A DNA stretch of 64,000 bases from Bacteroidia bacterium (lineage in GTDB: Bacteria; Bacteroidota; Bacteroidia; UBA4408). Positions 63,628 through 64,000 of the stretch are shown piece after piece. The notes under the pieces are model-generated. The model was given only the letters and a program-made list of their open reading frames with translations, was not told the DNA's origin and made no database searches. Location: the NCBI GenBank assembly GCA_020845635.1, contig JADLFI010000042.1, positions 124,001 through 188,000 of the forward strand. Reading direction: 5' to 3'. A program made the translations under genes and the position numbers. The first letter of the stretch is position 1; the number at the start of each line of letters is the position of its first letter.

Positions 63628-64000
63628 CTGAAAAATACAGTTTACATATTAATAATCATATTCTTTGCGTCCATATTGTGGTCGTGCAGGCCTACTCGTT
63701 TTGTGCCGGAGGGAAAGTATTTATTGGATAATATGGCCATAAAAACCAAGGATCTTAATTTAGATAAAGATGAAATGTTGGCCATTGTGAAACAAAAACC
63801 TAATCGAAAAATTTTAGGCATAATAAGATTTCATTTAGGAGTATATAACTTTGCGCATAAAGATACAACAAAAAGATTCAGACAATGGCTGGAGCGCACT
63901 GTAGGAGAGCCTCCATTAATTTTAGACGCCACCTTAACTCAACGAACAGCTTATCAATTACAACTGTATATGAATAAGAATGGGTATTTTAAAGCTGAAG
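63628..64000 (+). CDS. TamL-type outer-membrane lipoprotein (TamA/BamA family), 5' part
   Basis: The gene is cut by the right edge. The visible 124 codons read LKNTVYILIIIFFASILWSC-RPTRFVPEGKYLLDN, a lipoprotein signal with lipobox ILWSC and then the typical N-terminus of TamL, a lipidated BamA/TamA relative of Bacteroidota that precedes POTRA domains. An in-frame TAA at 63616-63618 leaves only a CTG at 63628 as a start that keeps the signal peptide; the first ATG is about 35 codons downstream, after the lipobox. It should sit in the outer membrane and help assemble or transport envelope components. Confidence 0.75.
   Translation, partial: MKNTVYILIIIFFASILWSCRPTRFVPEGKYLLDNMAIKTKDLNLDKDEMLAIVKQKPNRKILGIIRFHLGVYNFAHKDTTKRFRQWLERTVGEPPLILDATLTQRTAYQLQLYMNKNGYFKAE

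Overview
The window is AT-rich chromosomal DNA from a member of the phylum Bacteroidota. The evidence is five proteins with type IX secretion (T9SS, Por) C-terminal sorting domains, a DUF4199 protein, a Reg_prop/Y_Y_Y/SpoIIE sensor, an S46 dipeptidyl peptidase, the start of a TamL-type lipoprotein, and many copies of the phylum's promoter pattern (TTTG, 18-20 bp, TAnnTTTG). Genus cannot be fixed from this sequence. There is no rRNA, CRISPR array, insertion sequence, prophage or integrase; most genes are core or housekeeping.

Layout. 0.3-4.7 kb: ftsK, a LolA-like carrier, a small exported protein and a DUF4199 membrane protein. 4.9-9.9 kb (minus): sucC, pepT and a T9SS-exported M1 aminopeptidase. 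10.1-13.5 kb: tRNA-Arg(ACG), then a minus-strand run prfB > TraB/GumN > T9SS protein > ywbE; prfB needs a programmed +1 frameshift. 13.6-20.3 kb: acs, an unknown exported protein, a PagL-like barrel, an FkbM methyltransferase, a glycosyltransferase and rnhB. 20.3-27.4 kb: a large DUF3352-like protein, a membrane pyrophosphatase with a strange 115-residue Cys-rich tail, a lipoprotein and a ferredoxin. 27.7-42.5 kb: mazG, then three T9SS cargo genes in a row (the last 1,962 residues with 12 Ig-like repeats) and a SpoIIE-type sensor phosphatase. 42.5-53.4 kb: an RNA methyltransferase with tatA, a deoxynucleoside kinase, a DPP7-type peptidase, an EEP-family membrane protein, a PpiD-like chaperone, recJ and a lone paaA. 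53.4-56.7 kb (minus): exbB-exbD-tonB-folC. 57.2-64 kb: an M28 peptidase with PDZ domain, a peptidase-like/propeller/barrel fusion, a half-size TauE protein, an M20 amidohydrolase and the start of tamL.

How the genes fit together. Much of the window serves the cell envelope and protein breakdown: a LolA-like carrier, TamL, a PpiD-like chaperone, TatA and an ExbBD-TonB energiser, together with M1, S46, M28, M20 and PepT peptidases that would degrade external protein to amino acids. Acs, SucC and the ion-pumping pyrophosphatase are central energy metabolism; the pyrophosphatase can recover energy from PPi made by Acs.

The most unusual signals are the Cys-rich tail of the pyrophosphatase, the prfB frameshift site with its internal AGGAGG, two genes whose promoters predict leaderless mRNAs, two strong intergenic inverted repeats, and an apparent CTG start on tamL. 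No clearly new multi-gene system is visible. The pyrophosphatase tail is the best candidate for undescribed biology.
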